A stretch of 64,000 nt of DNA from contig JAJOZX010002361.1 in the NCBI GenBank assembly GCA_023014485.1, positions 97,501-161,500 of the forward strand, written 5' to 3'. Both the position numbers and the translations under genes were made by a program. Below the pieces are notes generated by a model, which was given only the letters and a program-made list of their open reading frames with translations, was not told where the DNA came from and did no database searches. This stretch comes from Bathynomus jamesi (taxonomy: Eukaryota; Arthropoda; Malacostraca; Isopoda; Cirolanidae). Shown here in pieces: positions 1-11,309 of the stretch (within the stretch, counting starts at the first letter, position 1; each line of letters starts with the position of its first letter).

Positions 1-505
1 CTCCCCATTGTTTTGTGTTTGAATACATGGGACACAGTGTTGAAAGGAGTCATATAGGACTTAGCCACAGTATGCACTGGCACTTGGCACCTAATATATT
101 GTACAGTTAAAAGGGTTGGCAGTCTTTGAGATTTAAGGAGGATGTTCAATTTGAGTTACGAAGTTCCTTCGAGCTTCTGATCCTCTCAGATACCGCGGGG
201 CTACAGTATACTATATTAAGGTTCTTCTCTGTGAACCTTGGGCCATTTTCATCTGCCGAATTTTGTTTTCACCCGAGAATGAGAGATGCAGAGGCGCAAA
301 AGGAAAGTAAAAGGAGGTTATTCTAAAATCTATCCGCATTTTCTACGTCTTCATCCTTCTACTTAGGGATGTTGTCGGAAAAAAACCCGCATGTAAGGTC
401 TGCAGTTCGAGTCACAACAACTTTAATTGTAACATGCTTTCCCAAATCAATTCAGATTTTTCTCAGTAATTTTAGGCTTTATGTGAAAACGGTTTAGTGA
501 TGATA
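1..505. other. no recognisable feature
   Basis: AT-rich sequence with only short spurious open frames. I see no transposon termini, splice-bounded exon or RNA gene here. Confidence 0.5.
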
Positions 506-903
506 TACACGGTGTCCCAGAAGTCTGAACTCAGAGGGAAAATAGACATTATATTTTGAAAATGAAACAAACACATTTCTAATGTCAGTTTTACATATTT
601 CAGGAAAGAAAATACCCTCATGGCTCAGTATACCAATCAAGAGAAGGTGGAACTGGTATTCCTACATGTTTCCAGAAAAAGCGAGAGGAAGGCATGTCAG
701 TTATTTCACGAACATGCCTCCCTCTGGCTTTTTCCAGAAACATGTAGCAATACCAGTTCCACCTTCTCTTGATTGGTATACTGAGCCATCAGGATATTTT
801 CTTTCCTGAAATATGTAAAACTGACATTAGAAATGTGTTTGTTTCACTTTCGAAATATAATGTCTATTTTCCCTCTGAGTTCAGACTTCTGGGACACCCT
901 ATA
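506..903. repeat. near-perfect hairpin (foldback) mariner-type MITE
   Basis: The element occupies 508-901 and is flanked by TA dinucleotides at 506-507 and 902-903. Two 190-nt arms (508-697 and 712-901) are inverted copies of each other around a 14-nt loop (698-711). The ends read CACGGTGTCCCAG and, reversed, TAGGGTGTCCCAG, typical of Tc1/mariner-like termini. It encodes nothing; the open frame seen across it is an artefact of the palindrome. A transcript through it would fold into a long double-stranded RNA. Confidence 0.85.
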
Positions 904-1027
904 TATTATAATAATAGACAAGAGTTATCCCATTAATTTGATTCCAATTTCATTCTGTGTCAAAGAGTGAGAAATCAGCGAGTAAGGATGTCAAAGGAGA
1001 AAATAATTAATTATCAAATCGACCTAT

Positions 1028-1049
1028 TAGGTTAGGTTAGGTTAGGTTA
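1028..1049. repeat. interstitial TTAGG telomere-like repeat
   Basis: About four tandem TTAGG units. TTAGG is the canonical arthropod telomere motif. Similar short runs recur in the window near 12.53, 23.52, 27.85 and 28.01 kb, so this is interstitial repeat rather than a chromosome end. Confidence 0.6.
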
Positions 1050-1276
1050 AGTAAGGCTATTGTTAAGTTAAATTCAGATTAAAAAATATTAGCCTTTCTC
1101 ACTGGGTTTCTTTACCGCGAATGCTGATGGCATTGTTTCTCAAATGAAGAATTTCTTTTCTCAAATTTGGATTTCTCACTTTGCGCATTCTCATTTGTGG
1201 ACCGGGAATGGGAAATGGGAATAACTGAGTCAAAAGTAATCCACGCAAGCGAATAACAAAGTTATTTCCAGTACTT

Positions 1277-1912
1277 ACAATGAGTAAATAGATATTTTGT
1301 AACTTATCACGAAATCCACCCGTATTAGACCAGAAATAGATCAAAGCGTGTTATACCTCAATTTAGATTGTCTTCATCTCAAAACTACCCATTTTCATTG
1401 GATTGAAACTATGGAATGATTTTAATACTGATATAAAAAATATTGTGAATGTAAATTCGTTTAAAACCAAGTTTAATCCCGATTAATAATGGCATACTAA
1501 TAAAAATCTGGGATTAATGTACATTACTATTGTTTATTCATTTCTCGTGTGTAATCTAGGATTAAAGACACATTACTTGTGATTGTTCAGTTCTTATCTC
1601 TCGTGTGTAATATTGATTTCTTTGTATGGTATTCGTATAATACCTTCAATAACGACCTTGCATTTGTTATATAGATAATGATAATTTAAGATTAATACAT
1701 ACCTTAACTATTAATAATACTTATTCATGATTTAGTTACTTATTAATAATAACTGTTTTATTTTCAATAAGAGCCCAGTAAAGCCTAAAGCTTAAGGGCC
1801 AAATTAAATAGAATAAATAGTCGAGCTTCACAATTATTTATGTCATTGTAAAACCAATGTATTTATTTTGTTATTAATAAAGGTTATTCAATTCAATTCG
1901 ATTCAGTTCAAT
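1277..1912 (+). pseudogene. 5'-truncated LINE 3' end (LINE family A)
   Basis: From about 1277 this sequence matches the 3' end of the LINE at 5.99-9.59 kb: the last codons of ORF2 (compare 9105-9325), then a shared 3' UTR with the phrase AGCCTAAAGCTTAAGGGCC and a terminal ATTCA-type short repeat. The reading frame is broken. It is a dead-on-arrival 5'-truncated insertion. Further tails of the family lie near 27.1 and 51.7 kb. Confidence 0.8.
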
Positions 1913-2284
1913 ACTTTCGTGTTTATTTCAACTCCTCCTCAAAGAACAACAGTACATTTACTTGGTCTTGTACAGCTGGTTTCATAAAGAGGAGGAACTG
2001 AACTCGAAATTACTCGGAGGAATTTTTTTTTCGTTGTGGGTGTGTAATAATAATAATTATAAAATTCATGTAGTTACTGGGGACAGCTTATTAATAATGA
2101 TATATATATATATATATATATATAAAAGTTTTGTAGAGAGTTAATATTGTTATATTAACCTAGAAAGTGAGTTAATATGGCTATATTAACCCTAGAAAGT
2201 GAGCGTGACATATTGTATATATATTACAATAAAAATACATTTGTTTTTCTGGAAATGATGGGTTTTTTTTTTAGCAAGTCTTGG

Positions 2285-2460
2285 CCGATGTCGTCACGCT
2301 TCGCGTCAATCAGCGAAGTCTAAAGATTAGTTGGATGAGAGACCATTCTCCGCTTCCCGGTTATGTGACGAACCGTGGTTTAGATCCCACGTAAATATGT
2401 AGGTTCCCTCCGTCATGTGACTTAATTGTCGCGAAGGAGGTTAAGCAACCACATCAACCA
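2285..2460 (+). repeat. 5S rRNA-derived SINE (copy 1)
   Basis: Positions about 2305-2344 resemble the internal control region of 5S rRNA, ending in a box-C-like TTGGATGAGAGACC. This is followed by a box-B-like GTGGTTTAGATCCCACGTAA and a tail with GTAGGTTCCCTCCGTCATGT. The same order occurs at 11.8 kb and, inverted, at 35.8 kb. I infer a polymerase III-transcribed SINE with a 5S-derived head and a second, tRNA-like body. This copy is the most diverged of the family. Confidence 0.55.
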
Positions 2461-3540
2461 ACCATTGTGAACCATGCATACTGTTGATGCATACTGTTAG
2501 ACCAGAAAAACTTCAGTTCGCACAGCGATGTACTTATATTTTAAAATAAATTTTAAATGTCAGGTACTACTAATGAATAGATATACAGTTATACAGGCAT
2601 ACAGTTCAGGAAAAAAATTAGCTGTAAACAGACTTTCAAAAGGCCCCCAAAATTGGTGTTTTTTATCTTGTTTGTTTTCCTGCGTTAAAGCTAACACTAA
2701 AGAAGTTGCTAATTAGTAGTTTTTGGACATTCTAAATACAAATTCTGCAAACTTCTTTCCAGAAGAGTACCTACAGTTCAATAAAGAGAGAGATCGATAG
2801 TATACCTTTACATTTTTTAAAAAGTATAGGCCTACGTAATCTTCGGTTAAAAGTATACACAATTTTTCCAAAATTGTATTTAGATATATTTGAGGGTAGG
2901 ACCTGTTTATCGTCTACTTACGGTAGTGGGTAGACAAATCTTTTTTAACCCCGACTAGCTTTTTCTCAGAAGAAACTACACCACACGCACTTTACACCAA
3001 AAGATAGAGGACATCGTCGCGAATAATTTAATGTAAATATCGAACAAATTCGTTTAGAGCAAAGTGTATATGGCCATAATGTTGTTCAGCTGAGTAAGTC
3101 GTTTGTCCGCGTGACGCTGGGCGGAGCTTATTCGTCGAGAGTTTCGAGTTCCACTCAGCGTTACGACTCTTGTCGGTGGAACGCAAAAACAAAATTTCGG
3201 CTATTTTACAATTTGTGTTGTTTGTGGTAAAAAAATAATAAAAAATTTTGTGCATCTTGTCAGACTATGCTTGTACAAAATTTTATACGCTTTTGTGAAA
3301 TCGAAGAAAAGCAAGCCAGTCCATAAATTTACAAAAATACCACAGCCATAAAAACTTTGAGCTTCACATCCAAAGCTAGTGAGACCAAATTTGTGAGGAT
3401 GTACTCAAAATGTAAGTGGTTGGTGAGCTTAAAATATATGCTCACTGGCTTAAAAACTTATGTTCAAAAGGTAGGATGAATGGTAATTTTGTGCAAAATT
3501 TATGACTTAAAAAAAAAACCAGTTGTTGCCTACGAAAAAT
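2461..3540. other. no gene recognised; possible Helitron scrap
   Basis: No supported coding region. Around 3325-3370 the phrase CATAAAAACTTTGAGCTTCAC resembles internal sequence of the Helitron at 19.1-19.6 kb, so a small Helitron remnant is possible. Confidence 0.35.
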
Positions 3541-3548
3541 TAATGGAC

Positions 3549-3682
3549 TGGTCTGAAAAATGTGTCCTGCAAAAAGACAATTTTTTTGTGTATGCATAAT
3601 AATAAATCTTAAAAAGAACAGGACATTTAGCGTTAAAAACTCAAAGTTGAAAAAAACGAAGTATTTAGTGGCAGTACTTAGA
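3549..3682 (+). repeat. small dispersed repeat (copy 1)
   Basis: Starts GACTGGTCTGAAAAATGTGTCC and ends near TTTAGTGGCAGTACTTA. It matches, in the opposite orientation, the sequence at 10690-10846, sharing the terminus, an AACAGGACA block and a GTTAAAAACTCAAAG block. Probably a MITE; both termini of a complete copy are not seen. Confidence 0.45.
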
Positions 3683-3692
3683 AAAAAAATAC

Positions 3693-3737
<45 letters not shown>
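3693..3737. repeat. (TA)n microsatellite
   Basis: About 22 TA units. It generates meaningless Ile-Tyr open frames on both strands. Confidence 0.95.
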
Positions 3738-3743
<6 letters not shown>

Positions 3744-3805
3744 GAAACAGTATACATATTAATATACATACTGAAACCAATGGGAAGGAGTATATATACT
3801 GTATA

Positions 3806-4094
3806 TTACAGGGAATCTGTGCAACTAGGGATTTCATGAAATCCCTAAAATGTTCAGGGATTTTATGTAAGTTTAAGTCCTGATATTTTCGTCAAACCTA
3901 CAGGAAAATTATTGAATGCCCGGTTAGGTTAATTGAATGCCCAGTTAGGTAAACTGTACGCCCTTGACGATTGGTTAGGTTAAGTCGTGACATTTTCGTT
4001 AAAACTAACGAAAATATTACGACTTAACCTTACATGAAATGCCTGAACATTTTAGGGATTTCATAAAATTTTTAGTTACACAGATTTCCTGTAA
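3806..4094. repeat. foldback element, family with TTAGG-rich core
   Basis: Inverted arms begin TTACAGG(G)AATCTGTG and end CACAGATTTCCTGTAA. The arms share a TAGGGATTTCATGAAATCCC segment. The core holds CCCTTGACGATTGGTTAGGTT and CGTGACATTTTCGTTA phrases that recur in the hairpin elements at 19.7 and 22.8 kb and near 23.4 kb. Non-coding; interpreted as a hairpin MITE. Confidence 0.65.
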
Positions 4095-4100
4095 CATATA

Positions 4101-4326
4101 TAGGGTGAACCAAATGTAGGTGGACAGTAAATGATAACGTTTATTTTGAGAATACATATTTAATTTTTTTGTATACTATAATACAAAATAAAATTTAAAT
4201 AAATTTAGTTATAATATTTAATATAATAAAACACAAACACCATAGTTATAATGAACACCATAGTTATAATATAATATAACACAAACCGTATTCAACCTAC
4301 TGTCCACCTACTTTTGGTTCACCGTG
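4101..4326. repeat. 226-bp TA-target MITE (copy 1 of a near-identical pair)
   Basis: Terminal inverted repeats TAGGGTGAACCAAATGTAGG and, reversed, CACGGTGAACCAAAAGTAGG, flanked by TA on both sides. The interior is AT-rich and non-coding. The copy at 51947-52172 has the same length and differs at a single position by eye, which suggests recent mobility or gene conversion. Confidence 0.85.
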
Positions 4327-4349
4327 TATATAAAACTCTCTCAGTATAT

Positions 4350-4438
4350 CTTAACGTCTCACGGCCGAGTGGGTAACATAGCTGCTCACAAAATTCGAAT
4401 CTTCAGTGACATTAGTTCGAATCTCACCTTAGTAAGGT
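4350..4438 (+). repeat. tRNA-like SINE head
   Basis: CACGGCCGAGTGGGTAA resembles a polymerase III A box and TTAGTTCGAATCTCACC a B box, about 55 nt apart. There is no complete cloverleaf, so I call a tRNA-derived SINE rather than a tRNA gene. It is cut at 4438 by the hAT element that follows. Confidence 0.5.
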
Positions 4439-4799
4439 CAGTAGCGGATTATAATGGGGATAAAAGGGACATTTTCCCCCGGCCCAAGATGCTGACCGGC
4501 CACAAGAAACTATGTAAACGCTATAATCTACCGTTGAAATAATTCGTTGACCGTGAGGAAGAAAAAAAATTCTAGATTGCGCTTCTACAAAACCTAGTTT
4601 AGTATCCCATTTATGTGAACAAAATATACATTTTCTTTAATCACATCTTTGTTTTTGTTTCGTTTTCTGTTGATCGATCCCAGTCAGCTGATCACATCAC
4701 TCATGTATGATGTATCAGGTAAAGAATTGTGTTTTTCTAGTGACACCGGCCCGAAAATATTCATTGCCCCCTGTCCTAACAATGCTTAATCCGGCCCTG
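4439..4799. mobile_element. non-autonomous hAT element with 8-bp target duplication
   Basis: The 361-bp insert begins CAGTAGCGGATTATA and ends TTAATCCGGCCCTG (reversed: CAGGGCCGGATTAA). It is flanked by an exact 8-bp duplication AGTAAGGT at 4431-4438 and 4800-4807. The 8-bp duplication and CAG..CTG ends are diagnostic of hAT transposons. No transposase is encoded, so it depended on an element elsewhere. Confidence 0.85.
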
Positions 4800-4849
4800 A
4801 GTAAGGTAAATTTATTTAAAATGTACTTAATCTTAAAACTTAACTTCTT

Positions 4850-5160
4850 GTCAGTATGTTGATTGACTTAGACTTAGTTCCCATCTGGAAGTCTCCAAGT
4901 TGGGTCCCGTGCGATGCGTCTCCTCCGTCCGTAATCTCGCCACTGCGCCCCGTCTCTGGCCAGATCTGTTCTCTGGCGCCAGGATAAACCCGGATTCTCT
5001 CTTTCTACCGTCTTGAGCCAAGTCGTCTTTGGGCGTGCCCGGGGCCTCGATATCACTATTCCTCCGTACATCAGCCTTCTCGGAAGTCGGTCCTCCCTCA
5101 TCCTCTCCACATGACCGTACCATCTCCCCTGCGCATCCACCACCCTGTCCACTATGGTGA
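4850..5160 (-). pseudogene. LINE ORF2 C-terminal fragment (RTE-like)
   Basis: The minus-strand frame (4874-5152) has RWYGHVERMREDRLPRRLM followed by an RPRARPKTTW segment. This WYGHV...RPRGRP arrangement is characteristic of the region downstream of the reverse transcriptase in RTE/BovB-like and related LINEs. Only this last part survives, with an overlapping alternative frame indicating a small frameshift. The more complete LINE at 7154-8495 carries a related RLRWYGHV segment. Confidence 0.6.
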
Positions 5161-5989
5161 ATTTAACGCCGAAGTTGACTGCATCATAGGGTTTCAGTGG
5201 CGAAATAGGGCAGCCGGCTCGCCACTCCTCTACTCAATAATAAACTTACTTCGTCTTAGGATTGTACGTTATTCCTGTAAATTTCTTTTCAAGGTTTCTT
5301 ATTATTCATACAAAAAGATATGATGCCTTATTTCAGAACACATTTTTCAGACTACTGAAAATTAGTTCTACTCTATGATTATTACTTGAGCTAAAATATA
5401 TTTTATCTGCACAATTCACAAATATTTATGTCATGAAATAAAAATAACGTTCTTGTTATTTTGTATCTTCTAAAAGTTTACTCCTTTCACATACTTGACA
5501 TGACGAATGTTATTTGTATGTCATTTGTCATTTCATTGTTGATTGAGATACATGTAATTACGCTTGGTTTATGCAAATAAACTGAAATGGTATTTAATTG
5601 ATATTTCCTCCAATAGATGGCGTCAATGGCGTATTAAAGAGGGGGGGGCTAGGTGGGCTAAGGCCCAGGGCCCACTGTCACAAGGGGCCCACTGAAATAT
5701 TCTAATAAATCTACTAATATTGAAAATCAAACAGTTGATATATTAAAACAAATTTTTATTTGATGTTTTATCTCAAAATATTCGATGTTTCTCAAAATGA
5801 AATTTCTCAAAATTATTATCAATTAATTAAAAATAATTTAAAAATAGATATTTAAGGTTAAAAATAATTAAAGTCATTTTAACTAAAAGCTTGGCTTTGG
5901 AAACAGTCATAATGTCAGAGGTGTGGAACTCACTTCTTCTATGACACCTTATTCCATATTTTTAATATTTGCTTTCCTTTAAGGAGAAA

Positions 5990-8900
5990 AACAGTTTCGC
6001 CCAAAAGTGTCGCAAATCCATGGATCACTCAAGGAATTATCACTTCAATAAAGAACAGAGATAAATTATTCAAATTGCAATTACAAAGCAAAATTCCTAA
6101 AATACAATATACTCAATACAGAAACAAATTAACTAAAATAATCAAAATTGCAAAATATAACTATTATAACAATCAATTTTCCAAACATAAAGGAGACGTG
6201 AAAAACACTTGGACAACCATAAACAATCTTCTCGGAAAACAAATTAAGAAAAATTCAATAGAGAAATTAAATGTTGATAATAAAGAAATTACTGATGATA
6301 CTGCTATTGCAGACTCTTTAAATGCACATTTTACTTCAATAGCGGATAAGCTTCGCTCACAATTAATAAATAATGATCACTCACCTCTAGAATATATGCC
6401 ACAGAGCTCACTAAATTCATTTTTTTTGTTCCTGCTACCTCTACTGAGGTCCAGAATATTATTGGTAAATTAAAAAATACAAAAAATAACATTCATAACA
6501 TTCATAACATTCCTGTACCTATATTGAAACTTGTTAAAGATAAGATATCTGTAACTTTGGCTAAAATTATCAATCAAAGTATTTCCAAAGGAATATTCCC
6601 ACCAATGCTAAAAACTGGTTGTATAACACCCCTTTTTAAAGGGGGTGATCCTACACTAGCAACAAATTACAGGCCGGTGTGTTCATTATCTGTGTTCAGC
6701 AAAGTTTTTGAAAAAAATTGTAAAAAGTAGAATGCAGCGACATTTAGAATCCTACAATTTATTATCTCCAAATCAATATGGCTTCCGTAATAATAAAACA
6801 ACGGAAATGGCTATTTTAAATCTTATGGAAGATGTAAATATAGCTAAGGAGAACAAAGAAATAATGATATCAATATTTATGGATTTGAGTAAGGCGTTTG
6901 ATGTAACAGACCATAATATTATACTTAATAAATTATATTGTTACGGCTTTAGAGGAGCAATCAGTGATTGCTTTAAAAGTTATTTGTCCAATAGATATCA
7001 TTTTGTATCAGTAAATAAGGTTTGCTCAACTAAAGCGCTTGTCAAACATGGTGTGCCACAGGGCTCAGTTCTGGGTCCACTTTTATTTTTATTATATATA
7101 AATGACCATCCACGTTCATCTGATATACTGAACTTCATAATGTTTGCAGATGATTCTTCTTCTTCCGCAGCTTATTATCCCATCTTTACATGGGGTCGCT
7201 GTTTTTGGTTCGTCTTCTCCACTCTCCTCTGTCATATACCGCGTCCTCCTCCAAGTCCTTCTCTATGATGTCCGCCACCACACAGTCCCTCCATCTCGTC
7301 TTCGGTCTTCCTCTTCTTCTCCGTCCCGGCAACTCCATCTCCAGCACTCTGCGCCCCACATACTACTCCTCTCTTCTCCTGACGTGTCCATACCACCTCA
7401 GCCTGGCCTCCTGCACCTTCTTAGATGCTTCCGCCACCTTCACTGTTCCCCTTATATGCTCATTTCTGACCCTATCCCTCCTCGTCACTCCACACATCCA
7501 TCTCAACATCTTCATTTCAGCCACATCGATTTTTCTTTCATTGCTCTTCTTCATTGGCACAGTCTCCATTCCATACAACATTGCCGGCCTCACCACTGTT
7601 TTGAATACCTTTCCCTTCAGTTTCACTGGGACCCTCTTATCACAGAGCACCCCTAATACGTCTCTCCAGTTCTTCCACCCCGACTGTATTCTACAGTTTA
7701 TCGCTCTCTCTGCTCCCCCCTCTGCATCCACTGTTAACCCTCAAGTATTTAAAATACTCCACCGTCTTAACACGCTCTCCACTCAATGTCACTTCCCCTC
7801 CTCGGTCCTACTGCACATCACATCTCATATATTCGGTCTTCTTTCGGCTAATTCTCATCCCCCTACTTTGCAACACCTCTCTCCAATTTTCCAACTGCTG
7901 CTCCACCTCCTCTTTCGTCTCCCCACTCAACACAACATCGTCTGCATACATCATGCACCACGGCGCCTCCCCTCTAATCCTGTCCGTCAACACATCGAAT
8001 ACCACATTGAAAAGGAAGGGGCTCAAAGCTGATCCTTGGTGCAGACCAACTTCCACCCCAAAGCTCTCTGACACACCCACACTACTCCTCACCTTAGTTG
8101 TTACTCCCCTGTACATCCCCTTGATCAGTTTAACATACTTCTCCGGTACCATCTTTCCCTTAAGCATCTCCAAACTTCCTGCCGTGGTATCCTACCATAT
8201 GCCTTCTCCAAGTCAATAAAAACCATGTGCAACGCCTTCTGCCCCTCTCTGTACCTCTGCCAACTGTTTCAATGCAAAAACTGCATCTGTCGTTCTCCTT
8301 CCCGGCATAAATCCAAACTGTTCCACTGACACTTCCGCTTCGTCTCTCAACCTACTCTCCACTATTCGCTCCCATATCTTCATTGTATGTGATATTAGCT
8401 TGATCCCTCTATAATTCGTGCAATCTTGTACGTCTCCCTTCTCTTTGAATATAGGCACTATGATGCTGGTCCGCCACTCATCCGGAATCACCTCCTGTTT
8501 GCAGATGACATCACACTCTTTTTCTTGCAAAGATGTTAATACAGCTAAGAATATATTTCATTCAGAATTCATCAGTGTAATGAAATGGTTGACCACCAAT
8601 AAACTCTTCCTAAATACCAGTAAAACAAATTTCATGAGTTTTACTAATAAAAGAAATGTATATCTTGATGAACTTAATGTTAATGAAATCACCATAAAGG
8701 AGTGTACTGTAACAAAATTTCTTGGTGTAATGCTAGATAAGAATTTGCAATGGAGTGATCATGTAAATTATATCGCGAAAAAGATTTCAAGGAGCGTTGC
8801 TATAATGTTTAAACTTAGAAATGTAGTCCCCAAACAAGTTTTATTGACTCTTTATCATACTGTACTCTTGTTCTTCCTTATATAGTATACTGCACCCTTG

Positions 8901-9590
8901 TTTGGGGAAACTCCGCTGACAACGCATTAAATGGTATCTTTGTCATCCAAAAACGAGCAATAAGGTTATTATCTGATGCTGATTTCCTTGATCACTCTAG
9001 TGCATTATTTAAAGAGCTAAACCTACTAAAGCTGAACGATATAACCAAACTGGCACATTTTATTTTTATTTACGAGTGTAAGAACAAAATCATTAATTTG
9101 CAATGGGTAAATAGATATTTTGTAACTCATCAAGAAATCCACTCGTATCAGACCAGAAATAGATCAAAGCTTGTTATACCTCAATTTAGATTGTCTTCAT
9201 CTTTAAAACTACCCATTTTCATTGGATTGAAACTATGGAATGACTCGCATGCCGATATAAAAAATATTGTGGATGTAAATTTGTTTAAAACCAAGTTGAA
9301 ATCCCGATTAATAATGGCATACTAACAAAAATCTAGGATTAATGTCCACTAATATTGTTTAATATTGTAATACATGTTTTAACTATTAATAATACTTATT
9401 TACTTATTTATTTATTTATTATTATTAATTTATAACAACTAGCTGCTTATTTTTAATAAGAGCCCACTAAAGCCTAAAGCTTAAGGGCCAAATTAAATAA
9501 AATAGTCGAGCTTCACAATTATTCATGTCATTGTAAATTGAAAAAAATGTATTTATTTTATTATTATTAACAAAGGTTATTCTATCATTC
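5990..9590 (+). pseudogene. LINE ORF2 (family A) interrupted by another LINE
   Basis: Reverse-transcriptase frames in order: a thumb-upstream segment (6075-6473), a TPLFKGGDPTLATNYRP block (about 6625-6680), QYGFRNNKTTEMAI, FMDLSKAFDVTDHNI (motif A), HGVPQGSVLGPLLFLLYIND (motif B), and MFADD (motif C) cut at 7153. The frame resumes at 8496 with FADDITLF and continues to a stop at 9325, then a 3' UTR to about 9590. The 5' end is truncated, so the endonuclease is missing. The family is in the jockey/CR1 group; the exact clade is uncertain. Frameshifts make it inactive. Confidence 0.85.
7154..8495 (-). mobile_element. 5'-truncated RTE-like LINE, 13-bp target duplication
   Basis: The minus-strand insert sits between exact copies of TGTTTGCAGATGA at 7141-7153 and 8496-8508. 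It begins inside a reverse transcriptase (VIPDEWRTSIIVPIFKEKGD, NYRGIKLISHTMK, EQFGFMPGRRTTDAVF), continues through GLHQGSALSPFLFNVVFDVL and MMYADD, and ends with RPAMLYGMETV and RLRWYGHVRRREE, typical of RTE-like LINEs. It stops in a short GAAGAAGAA tail at 7154. One or more frameshifts separate the segments, so it is inactive. Confidence 0.85.
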
Positions 9591-9625
9591 TATTCTAACG
9601 AATTGAAAAAGTATCTTAAGCGTTG

Positions 9626-10380
9626 CAGAAACCAGAGTTGGATCTTTGCACAGCTACTGAAATGCTCAATTCGCTGGAGCATTACATTGGTTCACTTCGT
9701 GATTCTTTCAGTGATTTTGAGGAGATTTCTATGAAGAAAACCGACGAGGACTACAGACTGGCCAGAAAGCGGAAGCGCAAAATATATGGTTGACGAATCT
9801 TCCAAACAAATTGTGCTCACCGGACGGGACAAGTTTAGAGTGGAGACATACTTCGCAGTGATTGATAGGTTGATGGTTGAAGTAAACGGAGATTAGCATA
9901 TGTTGAAATCAACGAGAAGTTCGGGATGCTGACTAACGTATCAAGGCTAACTCCAAAAGAAGCAGAAATAAAAGCAAAGAATTTGCAGTCACAATATCCT
10001 AATGATCTTGACGAAATGTTTCCGAATGAATTCCATCATTTTGTCACGTATGCGAAAGAAAACTTGGAGCCCTTGAAAATTCCGCAGGTTCTGAAGCAAA
10101 TGCAAGACTGGACTCTTGTCTTCCCAAACACACGTATCGCGTATCGAATTTATTTGTGTTTAATAGTTTCTAACGCTAGCGGAGAAGTCTTTTTCTCAGT
10201 TAAAACTAAAAAAAAACTACAAACGACAAATGATGCAGCAATGAAAGCTGCAAAGTTTGGCATTATTGTGCATTGAAAACGACATCCTGAACTCTCTCGA
10301 TGTCGAGAAAATCATCGAAAAATTTTCAGATGCAAAACTTCGTAGGAAATTGATGCGAGAGATTAGCGAACGAGGATAAT
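9626..10380 (+). pseudogene. hAT transposase C-terminal remnant (ZMYM1/DUF4371-like)
   Basis: Frames read SLEHYIGSLRDSFSDFEEIS, then DKFRVETYFAVIDRLM, then (9926-10276) a segment with YPNDLDEMFPNEFHHF and FPNTRIAYRIYLCLIVSNAS. The last part is the hAT C-terminal dimerisation region, in the position where the family has LRIYLT.PVS-type motifs. This resembles the ZMYM1-like hAT transposases. At least two frameshifts or stops (near 9795 and 9895) break it. It lies inside hAT termini, which supports the assignment. Confidence 0.75.
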
Positions 10381-10689
10381 AAACGAATCGTACTGCCATT
10401 TTTCATTCACATGTTCTTGGTTGATTATTATTTATAACAGCGTAAGTTTGGCCAAATATACGACGCATCAGTTTTGAAATAATTTTATTTGACTACACGC
10501 ATTACAAACCAAATATGTCCTGGGGGCCCACCAAAGTTTATAGCCTCAGGGCCCACCAAACCCTTAATACACCACTGGATGGCGTTACCCACTTCGATTA
10601 AATTATTTTCAAGGAATCAGTTTCACGGAAAGTATTCAGAGAACATGATGAAAATTCTAGTCTCAGTGTAGGCCCTACATGTTAAAAGC

Positions 10690-10846
10690 TGCCGCTAAAT
10701 ATTTTTATTTTTTTATTTTTAAACTTTGAATTTTTAACGTCAAATAATATTTTTTGTGTATTATTCTTGTCCTGTTCATTTTAAGGTTTACACAAAATAT
10801 TTGCCTTGTTTTGCATAGGACATTTTTCAGACTAGTATCATATGCT
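10690..10846 (-). repeat. small dispersed repeat (copy 2)
   Basis: The minus strand matches 3549-3682, including ACTAGTCTGAAAAATG at its right-hand end. A lone terminus CATTTTTCAGACTAG also occurs near 11757-11772. Likely the same MITE family. Confidence 0.45.
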
Positions 10847-10849
10847 TTT

Positions 10850-11309
10850 AATTACAATTATTTACAGATTTTTTTTTTAAACTAGTCAATATACTACAGT
10901 ATATAAAGGGAGAGATTCGTATTTCTAAGTTTATCTGACCATGAGATTGATCTCCAATGAAAAAAATAGTTTTATCCTTGTCTTTTATGTAAAATCATAT
11001 TAACAGATATTAATAGAACTAAATTTCGTAATTCTATTTTGTTTCCGAGTAAGTTTGGCTTTTATACCATTAATTATACTTAAATAGAGTGAAAGCGTAT
11101 TCATACACAGGAAAAAGCTTTGTTCCAACAACCATTTGACAACTCTTGTCTCTTTGACAACCAATGCAGAATTTAATTCAACCATACAGTAAACGCATCA
11201 ACCAAATTAATTTTTTTTCTGATAACAACCTCCAATGGTTTGAATGCAACCATAGTTTAAATGAACCACTTTGCACTGCTTGCCAGATTGTAATGATAAG
11301 GTTTTTTTG
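10850..11309. other. no gene recognised
   Basis: AT-rich sequence with short opposing open frames and no supported feature. Confidence 0.4.

Larger units (their letters stand above)
5624..10577 (+). mobile_element. hAT transposon enclosing nested LINEs
   Basis: Starts CAATGGCGTATTAA and ends TTAATACACCACTG (reversed: CAGTGGTGTATTAA). It is flanked by an exact 8-bp duplication GATGGCGT at 5616-5623 and 10578-10585. Subterminal GGGCCCACC-type blocks are repeated at both ends. It encodes the hAT transposase remnant at 9626-10380 on the plus strand; most of the rest is deleted or replaced by a LINE (about 5990-9590). The ends, target duplication and transposase all agree on hAT. Confidence 0.85.

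Noticed and set aside
582..809. Open frames inside the 508-901 hairpin
   Set aside because: The sequence is a palindrome with mariner ends; the frame reads through both arms and has no protein-like composition or relative.
1028..1049. Possible chromosome end
   Set aside because: Only about four TTAGG units, with similar short runs scattered through the window; interstitial repeat is the better reading.
7190..8032. 280-residue plus-strand frame, Ser/Leu/Pro/His rich
   Set aside because: It is the antisense of the RTE-like LINE on the minus strand, whose frames carry clear reverse-transcriptase motifs.
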